Below, in pieces: positions 10,053-20,245 of a stretch of 64,000 bases of DNA. Numbering within the stretch: the stretch's first letter is position 1; every line of letters starts with the position of its first letter. The notes beneath the pieces were generated by a model. The model saw only the letters and a list, made by a program, of their open reading frames with translations. It ran no database searches and was not told the DNA's origin. Made by a program: the position numbers and the translations under genes. Where the stretch lies: positions 2,108,001-2,172,000 of the forward strand of contig PVNU02004155.1 in NCBI GenBank assembly GCA_003013855.2, in the 5' to 3' direction. Source of the DNA: Liriodendron chinense (taxonomy: Eukaryota > Streptophyta > Magnoliopsida > Magnoliales > Magnoliaceae).

Positions 10053-12228
10053 ATGGCTGGGAACTCTGACGAGACTACTGTCCCCCTTGGTGATGCCACT
10101 CCGGAGTCCTCTGCCTCCAGCAGTGCAAGGGTTTCGGCGGGGAGATACACAGCAGCCGGATATCCTTCCGTTTTATCGGAGGACCGGCTGGCTGAGCTAC
10201 GGGAGAGATACCAAATCCCTGACTCTGTAACTCTCCGCTTGCCCGGAGGTGGAGAAAACACCCGACTCCCCCCCCCCCCCCCAGGATGCGTAGCATTTTA
10301 CGAGTACCAGCTCATCCTGGGGGTACGCCTTCCCCTCCATCCCTTTGTTCGCGATGTACTACGGTGTTACAAGATTGCCCCTGGGCAACTCATTGTGAAC
10401 GGGTGGAGGGTGGTTTTGGGCTCCTTTGCCCTTTGGGCTCAGGCTGGCAACGGGGAACTCACGGCGGAGGAGTTCCTCCGTATGTTCCGTCTGAAGAAAG
10501 CTCCATCCAGCGAAGGCTGGTATTATTTATGTTACTGGCACCGGGATAATTTCGTGTTGGGTAAGCCCTCCTCGAACTATCCCGGCTGGAGGAAGCGGTG
10601 GTTCTATGCTTCCGGGAGCTGGGAGTCTGCCTCCTCCAGGGGTCCAGGGGTGACCCGGTTTTTCTGTGAAGGTAGACACAATCCCGTATTGTGCAGTTTC
10701 CTTAGAATAATTTTTAGGGTTTTGCTTCGTTTGACCATTATTTGTGCTCGCAGGTATCCCGGTACTGCGGAAACCGAATTTGAAGGGTGGGATCAACGAG
10801 AAGATCGTCAGAGTGTATAAGGTGCCTGTCGGAGATAGGCATATCGAGGCTTGCTTATCTCCTTCGCGACTTGCAGCAGCAGGCCTCATATCCAGAAGAG
10901 AAGTCGAAATGACGAAGGCTGGAGAGAAGAGAGGCCTACTGCCCCGTCTGAAGGGCACAGGTTCCAAAAGGCAGAAGAGAACCCCTGCTGAACCGTCTCA
11001 ATCTTCCATCCGCGCGGGCAGCGATCAGCCTGCCCTTCCCGCGAGCATGGCGGGGGCCCCAGCTGGGCCAACTATTCCTTCACTGGTGGTCGCACCTGGG
11101 CCACTAGTGATCAACATTGCAGATAATTCCCCAGATGGGATGGGGTCCAGCTGCCCCCCAGCTGAAGAGGCTCGAGAGCAGGTAGAGCCTCAAGAGCCGA
11201 CTCCTGCTCGGGAACTGGTCCCAGCTGTCGAGCAGGGACCTGCTCGCGAGTCCATGCCTCCACCTCGCGAGCAGGCCGGTTTGGTCGTTGCCCAACCGTC
11301 TGGGAGCGGGACGTACTCGATTCCACGCCACCTCCACCCTGTGTGTAAGTTCTTGTTCGAGAACGTCCCGCCTCACGCCTTCGGCTCTCTCCCCGAGCCA
11401 AGTCCTGAGAACCTTATCCTTGAAGCGGGGATGAGGATGGTTCAGGTAAGACTTCGTCAAGATCTGTTTCGACCTGTTGTTACGTTCCAGAAATCTTATA
11501 TTTTCCATCTCTTGCAGGGTTTAGATCTTATTCTGCGAACGAGGCGTGATATTGTTGCCGCCCGTCGCACGATAGAGGAGGCCGAGGGAAAGAGGATTGC
11601 CTTGGAAAAGGCAGTTCAAGGAAGAGATCAACTGCTCAAGGCTCGTGAGGCAGTGATCTCGAAGAGAGATGAGGAAAAAAAGATCCTCATCGAGAAGATC
11701 CAAGTCCTGACCGACAGATATCAGGCCTTGGACTCAGACTACGTGAAGCTCACGGGTCTGAAGGAGAAGGCAGAGAGAGAGAGGGAGATCTTCCGACAGG
11801 ACAAGATCTCGTTAGAGGAGCAATTCGCGGGAGCCAGGTCGCAGCTCAAGGAGGCCTACGACAACTTGACTAGGGAGCGCACCGCTCTTGCGCAGCTTAA
11901 GGACGACTCGATCCACTGGGACGAGGAGAGAGTCGCCCTTGTAAAAATGCTCTCGGAGGAAGGTACTCGGGCAGTTTCCGAGTTTCGGACTTCGCAGCTG
12001 TATGACGATGAACGATATGAGTCATACGATGCTGGTCGAGACTTTGCACTAAGAGTAGTGCAACGAATGATCCTATCCTTCGATATGGGGGAATTCGGTC
12101 GAGTCGCGACCATCATAGCTGCAGAAGAGCAAGCTGCTGCCGAGAACGAGGTGACCGAAGCCACGCAGGCTGGAGGGGCTCCTGAAATGGGCCCTGAAGT
12201 CGAGAGCGTGGCTCCTCTTAGCGATTGA
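10053..12228 (+). CDS. retroelement-borne antisense protein, putative gypsy-type transposon domain plus coiled coil (three exons)
   Basis: The start MAGNSDETTVPLGD at 10053 follows a good TATA box. Proposed exons are 10053-10671, 10754-11445 and 11518-12228, joined by GT-AG introns of 82 and 72 bp, giving 673 residues. Intron 1 is needed to keep frame. Intron 2 has a length divisible by three and no stop, so it could be retained. The N-terminal third (LSEDRLAELRERYQIPD, later the WRVVLGSFALW and GWYYLCYWHRD blocks) looks like the plant putative gypsy-type transposon domain (Pfam PF04195 style). A proline- and glutamate-rich linker follows, then a long charged coiled coil encoded at about 11530-11960. 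A C15 run at 10268-10282 codes for prolines and is slippage-prone. Extra ORFs in antisense between pol and the 3' LTR are known in Tat-lineage elements, but their function is unknown. Splice sites are inferred from sequence. Confidence 0.72.
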
Positions 12229-12288
12229 TTTCCTTTATTTTTTTTTCTCTTGTATCTGCGCTCATGTATATGTAATCATCTGATTATA

Positions 12289-12294
12289 AATAAA
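12289..12294 (+). terminator. polyadenylation signal of the plus-strand gene
   Basis: AATAAA lies about 60 bases after the stop codon, downstream of a T-rich, TGTAT-containing stretch typical of plant 3' ends. Confidence 0.6.
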
Positions 12295-12389
12295 AAGATA
12301 TTTTTGGAAGTGTTGCTGTTTCGTTGCTGTTCTCCCTTCATCTTTCATTTTTTGCTTGTTAATCTTGAATGGATTCGTCAGAGATGTGA

Positions 12390-12812
12390 CCCTTTAATTC
12401 GAGCATGAGCTAAGCTGCTCGCGATCAGGATGTGACCCCGTTTGCTGCCCTAATTAGAGCACGAGCTGCGGTGCTCGCATTTTGGAGTGCGATCCCTCCT
12501 CTCACCAATCGCGAGTAACTAACTCATGAAAAAATGAATTAGACTCAATCCGGGGGTCGTGAGACCATGTCCGCGTTGAGATAGACTGATCTATCGATTG
12601 AGATTTTGATTCTACAAAGGGCAGAAGGTTGGTCAAGAGATGGTATTCATTCTCTTCGAGGCTGTTCAGGTCCATGAGAATGGAGAAGCGGCCAACTAGT
12701 AATGATTTCAGTCCTACCAAAGGTAGGTAATTGGCCAAGAGGACGTGTAAGCACTCTTCAGGGCTATTCTGGTCCATATAAATGGAGTAGCGGCCAAAAG
12801 ATATCTTTTACT
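12390..12812. repeat. short tandem repeats between the two convergent genes
   Basis: A 102-bp unit occurs twice (starts about 12609 and 12711) with shared blocks (T/C)CTACCAAAGG, GGCCAA, CTCTTC and GGTCCAT. Upstream, two shorter units near 12396 and 12451 share GAGCA(T/C)GAGCT and GCTCGC. The stretch separates the end of integrase on the minus strand from the plus-strand gene and codes for nothing recognisable. Confidence 0.65.
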
Positions 12813-12847
12813 TTATTCATAAAATGTTATGATAAACTACATCGAAT

Positions 12848-13678
12848 CTAGGGGTAGTATCTTAGCAAATGCTCCACGTGCCAAGGGCGACGTACAGGCT
12901 TCCCTTGCATGTCTTCAAGATAATAAGTACCGGGTCGCACAGCCCTAATAACCTGATACGGGCCTTCCCAATTCGGATCCAATGAACGAACAGGAATTCC
13001 AAGATTTTGCCTTAGAACCAAATCTCCAAACTGGAAGGATCTAGGTCGAACCTTCGCATTCCGATAACGAGTAATACGTTGTTGATATGCCGCCACTCGT
13101 ACTTGGGAAGCATTTCTTCGCTCTTCCAAGAGATCGAGATGAAGTCGGATATTTTTCTGATTGCTCGCGGGATCATACTGTTCGATCCGATATGAGGGCA
13201 CTTGAATTTCCACTGGTACCACTGCGTCAACACCAAATGCTAAGGAGAAAGGAGTTTCACCTGTCGATGTACAAGCCGTGGTTCTATAGGCCCATAACAC
13301 TTCTGGCAGAAGTTCTGGCTACACCCCTTTACATTCACTTAGCTTGGTCTTTAGATGATGCTTTATAATTTTATTCACTGCCTCGACCTGCCCATTCGCC
13401 TGTGGATGATATGGAGAAGTGCGGAGATTACGTATCTTCCATTTGTCGCAAAATTCATCAAAGGCTGCGTTGTCGAACTGCGTTCCGTTATCGGTAATTA
13501 TAGTATGAGGAAGTCCGAAGCGACATATAATATTTCTCCACATTAACTTAGTAGTTTGTTTCTCAGTAATTTTGGCTAATGGTTCTGCCTCGGCCCATTT
13601 GGTGAAATAATCAACCGCCACGATCGCGAACCTATTCTGTCCCTTTCCCATAGGTAAGGGTCCGATGATATCGATCCC
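12848..13678 (-). pseudogene. gypsy integrase core and C-terminus
   Basis: From the stop at 13679-13681 the same frame continues GIDIIGPLPMGKGQNRF and gives the DDE integrase core: D in VDYFTKWAEAEP, D in TDNGTQFD and E in QANGQVEAVN. A second nonsense codon (TAG at 13319-13321, where a tryptophan codon is expected before PELLPEVLWAYRT) breaks the core. The C-terminal part continues to 12848 (ending HVEHLLRYYP). The C-terminus carries the usual LVLRQNLGIP and NWEGPYQV blocks that help bind DNA. Integrase inserts the cDNA into the host chromosome. Two single-base nonsense changes disable this copy. Confidence 0.88.
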
Positions 13679-14754
13679 TCACTGAGCAAAAGGCCAAGGG
13701 CTATCGACTGGGGTCATCCGCTCAGACGGTACACGAGGTATAGGTTGATATCGTTGACACTTGTCGCATTTTTTAGAAAATTCTATGGCGTCTGCTTTCA
13801 TAGTAGGCCAATAATATCCTTGCCTCATCGCTTTATATGCTAGAGATCGCCCCCTAGGATGATTACCACATGCCCCCTGGTGTACTTCATCTAGAACACG
13901 ATGTGCTTCTTCTGGATGAAGACACCTCAAATAAGGCAAGGAGAAGCTTTTTCGCAACAAGATTCCATCTTGTAAGGTGTACCTGGCAGCTCGAAGCTGA
14001 ATTTGTCTTGCAGCTTTCTTGTTTTCTGGTAGGTATCCATCTCTGAGATAAAGGATGATAGGATCCATCCAGCATGGAGACGATTGTACCGATATAACTT
14101 GCTCGGGAGTCACTCGGTCGATACTCAAGTGTTGACGGTGCTCGATGGGGATCGAATGTGATAGTTCTGATTCTGGTGCAGAAGCGAGTTTTGCCAAGGA
14201 ATCGGCAAGTTGGTTCTGCTCGCGAGGGATATGGAATATTTTGTAAGTCTTCAGTTTGGCGAGCAGGATGAGGACACGAGACTTGTATAAGGCCATTCTT
14301 TCTTCTTTGGTTTCGAATTCGCCAAGAACTTGGTTGACAATGAGCTGGGAGTCGCTATGAATTATCAAATTCTGGACTGCGAGGACAACGGCTAGCTCGA
14401 GGCCAACAATAAGGGCCTCATATTCTGCTTCATTATTGGAGACGCGTGATTCGAAACGCAGAGCGTATTGAAAATGCGACCCGTCTGGAGCCACTAAAAT
14501 CAGGCCCGCTCCACTGCCACTGGCCCGCGACGACCCGTCCACGAAGAGCGACCAAGGAGGCTGGTCGCTGGTCATGACGCTATCTTCAGAAGAATATGTA
14601 AATTCGGCGATGAAGTCAGCCACGGCCTGGCCCTTGACTGCGGTCCTAGGACAGAATGAAATATCATGCTCGCTGATCTCGACCGCCCATTTAGTTAAGC
14701 GCCCGGAAGCCTCAGGCTTTTGAAGGACTTGACGTAGTGGATGATTTGTTGGTA
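13679..14754 (-). pseudogene. gypsy second RNase H (archaeal type) and integrase zinc finger
   Basis: This is the same pol reading as the upstream gag-RT frame but shifted, because a single base appears lost at about 14755 (...QAHAI then, in the other frame, PTNHPLRQVLQKPEASGRL). It encodes an archaeal-type RNase H with LFVDGSSRASGSGAGLIL, NNEAEYEALIVGLELA and HSDSQLIVNQV (the D-E-D residues are present). An HHCC zinc finger of integrase follows (H..H in HQGACGNH, CDKC). It ends at a TGA (13679-13681) in WPFAQ-stop-GIDIIGP, where tryptophan is expected. The additional RNase H defines the Tat lineage; it degrades RNA in the RNA:DNA hybrid. Confidence 0.88.
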
Positions 14755-17700
14755 CTAAATAGCATGGGCTTGAAAGTATGGTCGCAGTTTTCGAGCTGCC
14801 GTGATTAAGGCTAGGGCCAGTTTCTCCAAATCAGAATACCTAGTTTCTGCATCAACCATTGCTCGACTGATATAATAAACGGGCCTTTGTACCCCGGAAT
14901 CTTCTCTTATTAAAGCGGCACTAACGACCGTGGAAGACACAGATAAATAAAGAATGAGTTGCTCATGTGCCACAGGCTTAGATAAAATGGGGGGAGCGCT
15001 CATATATTGCTTCAGTTGTTGAAAAGCTTCTTCACATTGAGGTGTCCACCTCCAATCAGACTTGGCCGTTGCACGAAGGAGTTTGAAGAAGGGCAGACAC
15101 TTGTCAGATGCTCGCGAGATGAACCTGTTCAATGATGCGACGCGACCAGCTAGACGCTGAACGTCCTTCAGAGTCACTGGGGATTTCATCTCTATCAATG
15201 CTTTAATCTTTTCGGGATTTGCTTCAATTCCACGTTGGCCAACCATGAACCCAAGAAATTTCCCTGCAGATACTCCAAACGCACATTTTTCTGGATTTAA
15301 TTTCATCTGATACTTCCTCATCAGATCAAAGGCTTCTCGAAGATCAGGAATGTGGTCATCTTCATCGATGCTTTTCACGAGCATATCGTCAACATATACT
15401 TCCATATTCCTACCGATTTGAGCAGCGAATATTTTGTTGACAAGACGCTGATAAGTGGCCCCTGCATTTTTTAGACCAAACGGCATTACCTGGTAGCAAT
15501 ATAGTCCTCGATCTGTGATGAAGGCAGTATGCTGGCCATCAGGTGGATGCATCATAATCTGGTTGTAACCAGAATAAGCATCCATAAAACTGAGGAGAGC
15601 ATGTCCAGCTGTTGAGTCGACCAACTGGTCGATTCGTGGTGTCGGGAAGCTATCTTTGGGACATGCTTTGTTTAAGTCTGAATAGTCGACGCACATCCTC
15701 CATTTGCCATTAGCTTTCCGGACGAGAACTACGTTGGCGACCCATTGTGGGTAGTCAACTTCTTTTATGAAATTTGCCGCGAGCAGCTTTTCAACTTCAG
15801 TTTTGATCGCCATTTGTCTTTCTGCAGTAAAGGCACGTCGACGCTGATGTATGGGTTTATGCTTCGGGTCAATGTTGAGACGATGTACGATGACATCAGG
15901 ATCGATTCCCGGCATATCTTTATGAGACCAAGCAAACACGTCCTGGTATTCAGTGAGGAAACGGATCAAATCTTCGCGGTGGATACTGTTTAAGGAGGAA
16001 CCGATGTACACGATCTTAGACTGGTCGTCTTCGGTCAAGCGGATCGCCACTGTTTCCTCCCCTGGAGTTCCTGATTTCAGAGCATTTTCCCTTGGATCCA
16101 ACGCGGTGGCGAGAACGTCGGATGAACCTTGAACTATTTCCATGACAGGTGTCGCTTGAGCCTTCTTTCGATCTTGGAGGGCTATCTGGTAACAGGACCG
16201 TGCCTCCTGCTGACTTCCTCGCACGACCCCGATGCCATTTGGGGTCGGAAATTTAACACATAAATATGAAGGGTGCAAGGCCGCTCCAACCTTAGTTAGA
16301 GACGGTCTCCCCAAGATGGCGTTATATGCTGATTTTCGATCCACGACGAGGAAGTTTACGAAGACGGTGGTCTTCGCTGGACTCTCCCCAAAGGTGACCG
16401 GGAGATCGATACTTCCTTCAGGTGTTACCACTTCTCCTCCAAAGCCGACAAGAGGGGTCGATACTGGCTTGAGGAGGTTTCTGGCAAGTGCCATCTTGTC
16501 GAAAGCCTCCAAATACAGGATATCGGCCGAGCTACCTGTATCCACCATAATTCGATGAGTCAGATAATTTGATACCTTCAGTGTGACTACGATGGAATCT
16601 TCATGAGGGAAATGAATTCCCGCTGCATCTTCGAGGGTGAAAGAAATTAGGGGATGGCTAGCTTTCGATGAGTTGGACGTTTGTTCCAGCCAATAGATTT
16701 GCTGGGGTTCTTTGGACGCCTTTCGGGCGTATGCCTTTCTTGAAGCTTGAGAGTCACCCCCGCAAGCTGGACCCCCGACGATAGTGCGAATTTCTCCTGT
16801 GGGCTCAGCATCCTCTTGGTCGGTTTGATGATGAGACGGTTCCTTTTGGCGAGATGAGGTCTTCGCCCTTTCTGGTGACCGATTCTTACGAGCAACATAA
16901 TCCTGGAGATGGCCTTTTCGAATAAGGGCTTCGATATGGTCTCGTAGAGAAATACAGTCCTGGGTCCTATGCCCGTGATCTTTGTGGAAGTAACAGAACT
17001 TACTCTTATCTCTCTTCTCGGGATCGGATTTAATCTTTGCAGGCCACTTCACATATGGCTTGTGTTTTATCTCCATTAAAACCTTTTCAGGAGACCGATT
17101 AAGAGGAGTGTAATTATGATATTTACCAGAGTAAGGCTTCCTGGGAGAACGATCGCGCTGATCGCGATGGTATTTTTTATCTGTAGAGGTTCCTTCTGGC
17201 TTGCGTTTCTTACTTTGTACTCCATGGCGTGTCAATGCGACTTCTTCTGCATTGATGTATTTCTGAGCTTTAGCTTGGAATTCCGCCATAGTTTTCGGCG
17301 GGCTCTTATCTAAAGCAAACCTAAATTTCTCGCTCGTTATTCCAGCAATGAGGGCTGTGAGACCCTTTTCTTCAGTGTAACCCTCAGTTTGAACGGCTTC
17401 AGCAGTGAACCGTACTGTGAACTCTTTTATTGTCTCCCCATGTTGCTGTTTCAGATTCATCAGATGGGAGGCTGGCTTTTTAATGCGAATACTTCCCATG
17501 AATTGAGAAAGAAATATCTCCGATAATTGGGAAAAAGAACTGATGGAAAGTGGCTTTAACCCCCGAAACCACGTACGAGCCGCTTCCTTCAATGTAAGGG
17601 GAAAAGCCCTACACATGATTTCTGAACCATGTCCCTCCAACTCCATGAGGGACCTATATGTTTCCAGATGTTCCAGAGGATCGCCAATGCCTGTATACGG

Positions 17701-18324
17701 AGCGATAACAGGCGTTCGATACTTTCTGGGCAACGGGGCTTCCATGACCTCGCTTGTGAAGGGAGATTCAGATTGATGTATTGCCGCCATGACAGCAGAT
17801 GGCCGATTTGCCTGGTATTTCTGCTCCATGATATCAAAACGGTCTTGGATTCTTTTGAGATCTCCTTCCCATGGCAAGGTATAGCTAGACGTTTCGGCGG
17901 TGGAGCCTTGCGGTTGAGGTTGTCGAGACGAACTGGAATGTATAGAATGTGGAGACGGCACAGGGGGATGGCCGCCAAGTGGTGGGACTTGTGGTTCATC
18001 CATAGAATGTCTGGAAGCAACTGGTATGGGTGGCGGTGGTAACCCTTCGGAGGGTTGTCTTTGCGGTTCAGGGAAGTGCTGATCAAGTCGATTTGACAGT
18101 GCCTGAACTCCGGCGTTTAGAGTTAGGAGAGTGTTCCCGAGGAATCGTAGGACATCATCCTGATTTCCAGAGGCCTCCAATAATGGATTTGTTGATGGCA
18201 TATTTGGGGCTCCTTCAGGGATATCCGTCGGAACAGGTGGGAGGGCAGGTGCGGATTCCGTCTCACCGGGCGGAGGTGGTGCCTGCCTCGAAGTTGAAGG
18301 ATGAACTGTCTTTTTAGGAGGCAT
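14755..18324 (-). pseudogene. gypsy Gag-protease-RT-RNase H polyprotein, first part of disrupted gag-pol
   Basis: The start chosen is the ATG at 18324 (MPPKKTVHPSTSRQ); the frame is open ten codons further to a GTG but has no ATG there. Gag contains the retrotransposon capsid domain (RTWFRGLKPLSISSFSQLSE, then QHGETIKEFTVRF) and a CCHC-like knuckle (CYFHKDHGHRTQDC). The aspartic protease active site DTGSS is near 16529-16543. RT motifs include KWRMCVDYSDLNKACPKDSF, FMDAYSGYNQI, MPFGLKNAGATYQRL and the catalytic YVDD at about 15382-15396. The first RNase H reads LYLSVSSTVVSAAL, with serine where the catalytic aspartate is usual, as is common in Tat elements that rely on the second RNase H. The frame itself is intact for 1,189 codons and ends at a stop created by the frameshift at 14755. 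Confidence 0.92.
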
Positions 18325-18377
18325 CACCGAAGGATTTTGATCGATAGTTAACACGATTGATCTTGATGATCAAGTCG

Positions 18378-18395
18378 TTCCCACAGACGGCGCCA
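18378..18395 (-). other. gypsy primer-binding site
   Basis: The minus strand reads TGGCGCCGTCTGTGGGAA three bases inside the 5' LTR. The TGGCGCC start pairs with tRNAs ending GGCGCCA, such as the tRNA-Asp used by many Tat/Athila elements. The match beyond the first bases was not checked. Confidence 0.75.
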
Positions 18396-18398
18396 AAC

Positions 18399-18909
18399 TG
18401 TTAATGTCAGTTTTTGTAACGAGATCCTCCGGCTCTTCTCCTTTGCTCCAGCAGGGATTTCCACCACCAGACCTGAAGCAAGACAGCGAATAAGGGTGGC
18501 TGGGGACCAGCCGTTAGCCCTCCGACGCTTAAGTTAGGCCACAGAAGAGAAGCCAAGCAAAACGGGATCAAGATTGAATGATGCGTACGTACCTGCCCTC
18601 AATGGAGCCACCCCCTTATATAGATCTGAAGCAATCCAATCTGTTACGTGAGATGTCGAAATCCCATTGATGTCGCATACGATACTGAGAATCCGCTGAT
18701 TTCGTGGGATAAGATCCTATCTTTTTAGTCAGATCCAACCCAATGACTTATTCCAACAATCGCGCCCCTAGATGGTAATCCCTTGAAATCCGGCTGGATC
18801 CGGCCGGAAGCCATAGTTGGAGTCAAGGCCTCCGAAAAGGAAGGAGACGCCCGTAGTAAAGTTGCTCGCAGGTTAAAATGTGGTCGCGAGTCCAAGTACA
18901 TATTTTGGA
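18399..18909 (-). repeat. gypsy 5' LTR, missing its U3 terminus
   Basis: It matches 8801-9310 with two differences, a T in AACGGGATC versus a C in AACGGGACC and one extra A in CCGAAAAGG. The last seven bases of a complete LTR (TGTAACA on the plus strand) are absent. The sequence passes directly into an inverted copy of R-U5 at 18910. Confidence 0.93.
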
Positions 18910-19100
18910 CGTACGCATCATTCAATCTTGGTCCCGTTTTGCTTGGCTTCTCTTCTGTGGCCTAACTTAAGCGTCGGAGGGCTAACGGCTGGTCCCCAGC
19001 CACCCTTATTCGCTGTCTTGCTTCAGGTCTGGTGGTGGAAATCCCTGCTGGAGCAAAGGAGAAGAGCCGGAGGATCTCGTTACAAAAACTGACATTAACA
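18910..19100 (+). repeat. 191-bp inverted copy of R-U5 forming the outer end of the element
   Basis: The reverse complement of this stretch equals 8801-8991 with no mismatch seen, so 18399-19100 is a large hairpin with about 320 bp of loop. It starts at the palindrome CGTACG, which in the LTR lies where transcription is predicted to begin. It ends CATTAACA, a proper integrase-type CA end, followed by the GTACT duplication. At the one LTR substitution it carries the base of the distant 3' LTR, not that of the LTR it adjoins. Confidence 0.93.
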
Positions 19101-19105
19101 GTACT

Positions 19106-19599
19106 GTATTAAGGAGGCAGGGAAATCATGATTAGATAGACAATCTGATCATCATAAAATTTTATTCCTAAGTTGCGTATCTTAGATACTACTTGGATCT
19201 GTTCTATAATGAATGCCCTTATATTTCCTTTACCGTTATAGGTTGCACGGATCAGTTTGCTGAGTAATGAACATAGTTCAGCCTTTTCTGATTTCGTGAA
19301 GCGCTTGCCTATCTCGGTTAGGAAATCTTTAGCCTTATTTGTATTAGGCATGGCACCCTTCATGGCCTCTGAAATCGTGTACTTCATGATTTTGAGGCAC
19401 ATTATATTGGAGTCTGTCCAGGCCTTATAGTGAGCTTTTTTCTCTTTTTTGCTTTCAGATGAAGGCTTAGGAGGTTCTGGTTCTCTCAGGGCAATGTCCA
19501 ACTTCATACACCCCAGGACAATCTCAATGGACTCCTTCCATGTGTTGTAGTTGGAGCCAGTCAGAAGGGGTACTGTATTATAGCTGTTTGGAATGTTAA
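19106..19599 (-). pseudogene. copia gag N-terminal half
   Basis: The frame reads LTGSNYNTWKESIEIVLGCMK, LDIALREPEPPK, a lysine-rich stretch, then KAWTDSNIMCLKIMKYTISE and IRNLGIKFYDDQIVYLIMISLPP. This is the Gag capsid region (UBN2 type) of plant copia elements. A TAA follows LPP where glutamine (LPPQYSTF) is expected, 9 bases before the gypsy insertion point, so the host gag carried or acquired a nonsense codon there. The exon seems to start after a splice acceptor (TTATTTTTTCAG on the minus strand, AG at 19601-19600). The first codons may therefore lie upstream in the leader. The other half is at 8402-8795. Confidence 0.85.
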
Positions 19600-19837
19600 C
19601 TGAAAAAATAAACTCACTTTAGACTTTATATTATGAAGTTTCAGGCGAATAAACATTCAATTGATTAAAGGCCATCAATTGAATTATCCAGGATGAATGT
19701 CGGCTTAGATAATCAATCCTGGCGAGAATTGGCCACATCATCATGACTCCACCTGTGGGTGGAAGTCATAACATGTAGATGGTTCTCCTGAACTAGAATG
19801 TAACGGTGATCGTCTGTGTTTTCGTCACCGTCTGCAT

Positions 19838-20245
19838 GTGTTCATGTCCTTACTAAAGTGGTGATCGTTTGTGTTTTCGTCACCGTCTGCATTGGACGTG
19901 AACGTAACTGTATGCAATCCTTTTAACTTAATCCCAACGTTAGAAGTCTGAATTCGTGCAAATCTTCACTGATAGTGGTCACTGTGGTGGCTAACATTAC
20001 CAGATCCAACTCCATGATTTTCGACTCAGAACTGCAATCATGTGTTCGAATCCCTACTAAAATGGTGAACGTCTGTGTTTTCGTCACCATCTGCATGGGA
20101 AACAAATGCAACTGTATGCAATCCTTTACTTAAACCCAATATTACAAGTCTAGAATTGTGAAAATCTTCACTAATTAAGGTCACTGTGGTGGCTAACACG
20201 ATCAGATCCAATATCAGAAAATTTAGACTTAGGATTGCGATTTAA
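19838..20245. repeat. two-copy tandem repeat, period about 204 bp
   Basis: Blocks TTCGTCACC(G/A)TCTGCAT, TGTATGCAATCC, AAATCTTCACT and GGTCACTGTGGTGGCTAACA repeat at a spacing of 203-204 bases. An extra partial copy of the first block starts at 19806. Confidence 0.8.

Larger units (their letters stand above)
8801..19100 (-). mobile_element. Ty3/gypsy LTR retrotransposon, Tat lineage, with antisense gene and fold-back 5' LTR
   Basis: The element is flanked by exact GTACT duplications (8796-8800 and 19101-19105) and sits inside the copia gag. The 3' LTR is 8801-9317. The 5' LTR is 18399-18909, extended by an inverted 191-bp copy to 19100. Gag-pol runs on the minus strand (18324 to 12848) in the order Gag, protease, RT, RNase H, a second archaeal-type RNase H, integrase. 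That order with a second RNase H marks the Tat lineage. A spliced plus-strand gene fills 10053-12228 between pol and the 3' LTR. Over about 509 comparable bases the LTRs differ by one substitution and one single-base indel, so insertion was recent. Pol nevertheless carries one frameshift and two nonsense codons. Confidence 0.93.

Noticed and set aside
18325..18354. Possible ten-codon N-terminal extension of Gag from a GTG
   Set aside because: The ATG at 18324 begins MPPKK in a typical Gag context. The GTG only marks where the frame stays open next to the primer-binding site.
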